A DNA stretch of 5,323 bases from Terriglobia bacterium. Lineage in GTDB: Bacteria > Acidobacteriota > Terriglobia > UBA7540. Under the pieces are notes generated by a model, which made no database searches, had not been told where the DNA came from, and saw only the letters and a list, made by a program, of their open reading frames with translations. The stretch is from the NCBI GenBank assembly GCA_030040515.1, contig JASHTO010000655.1, positions 1-5,323 on the forward strand. Reading direction: 5' to 3'. A program made the position numbers and the translations under genes. Below are positions 5,278-5,323 of this stretch, piece after piece; the stretch's first letter is position 1, and the number at the start of each line of letters is the position of its first letter.

Positions 5278-5323
5278 TGGTGCGGAAGGGGGGATTCGAA
5301 CCCCCACGCTCTTGCGAGCGTCA
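5278..5323 (-). tRNA. tRNA-Leu, 3' half (partial)
   Basis: On the minus strand the visible 46 nt contain a long variable arm (6-bp stem ACGCTC/GAGCGT, 5306-5321), a T-arm of GGGGG-TTCGAAT-CCCCC (5305-5289), the acceptor strand CTTCCGC (5288-5282), discriminator A (5281) and an encoded CCA (5280-5278). A long variable arm limits the identity to Leu, Ser or Tyr. Discriminator A with an acceptor that would begin GCGGAAG fits Leu; Ser has G73 and Tyr usually starts GG. The anticodon is beyond the right edge, so the isoacceptor is unknown. Confidence 0.85.

Overview
The window looks like chromosome from a member of the Acidobacteriota. The first ~185 bases, read on the minus strand, are the 5' end of a 16S rRNA gene whose opening stretch (the universal 5' block, then AATCAACGCTGGCGGCGTGC and ACATGCAAGTCGAACGAGAAAG) is typical of that phylum. 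The protein genes are GC-rich. No tool was run, so the phylum call rests on recognition of the 16S.

Layout. (1) 1-185, minus: truncated 16S gene running off the left edge. (2) ~186-600: a readable rRNA control region on the minus strand. It has an UP-like A-tract, a TTGACA/17 bp/TAGAAT promoter, a small hairpin (boxB-like), a boxA antitermination element and a second hairpin before the 16S. (3) ~600-1040: AT-richer non-coding DNA with three 22-bp direct repeats spaced 40 and 50 bp apart. (4) ~1043-1270: frameshifted 5' remnant of an IS630-like transposase, joined directly to (5) 1270-1668, the C-terminal third of a gene paralogous to the next one. (6) 1845-3449: intact gene for a Tat-exported protein of about 534 residues, probably a TIM-barrel, glycoside-hydrolase-like protein of unknown substrate. 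(7) ~3458-3680: decayed fragment resembling an L-rhamnose/H+ symporter (RhaT-type) permease. (8) 3715-4800: intact DUF4432-type aldose 1-epimerase-like protein. (9) ~4818-5176, minus: tail of an IS1182-like transposase fused to an unrelated, weakly integrase-like segment. (10) 5278-5323, minus: 3' end of a tRNA-Leu gene with an encoded CCA, cut by the window edge.

The two intact genes and the permease remnant all point to carbohydrate handling: an exported barrel protein, a sugar transporter (now dead) and a sugar mutarotase. This looks like an eroded sugar-utilisation cluster between an rRNA operon and a tRNA gene, both classic insertion neighbourhoods. Three gene remnants and two different transposase remnants in about 4 kb show repeated rearrangement. 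I found no convincing new defence or mobile system. The most unexplained signals are the helically spaced repeats upstream of the rRNA promoter, the uncharacterised exported protein with its broken tandem paralogue, and the chimeric remnant next to tRNA-Leu.
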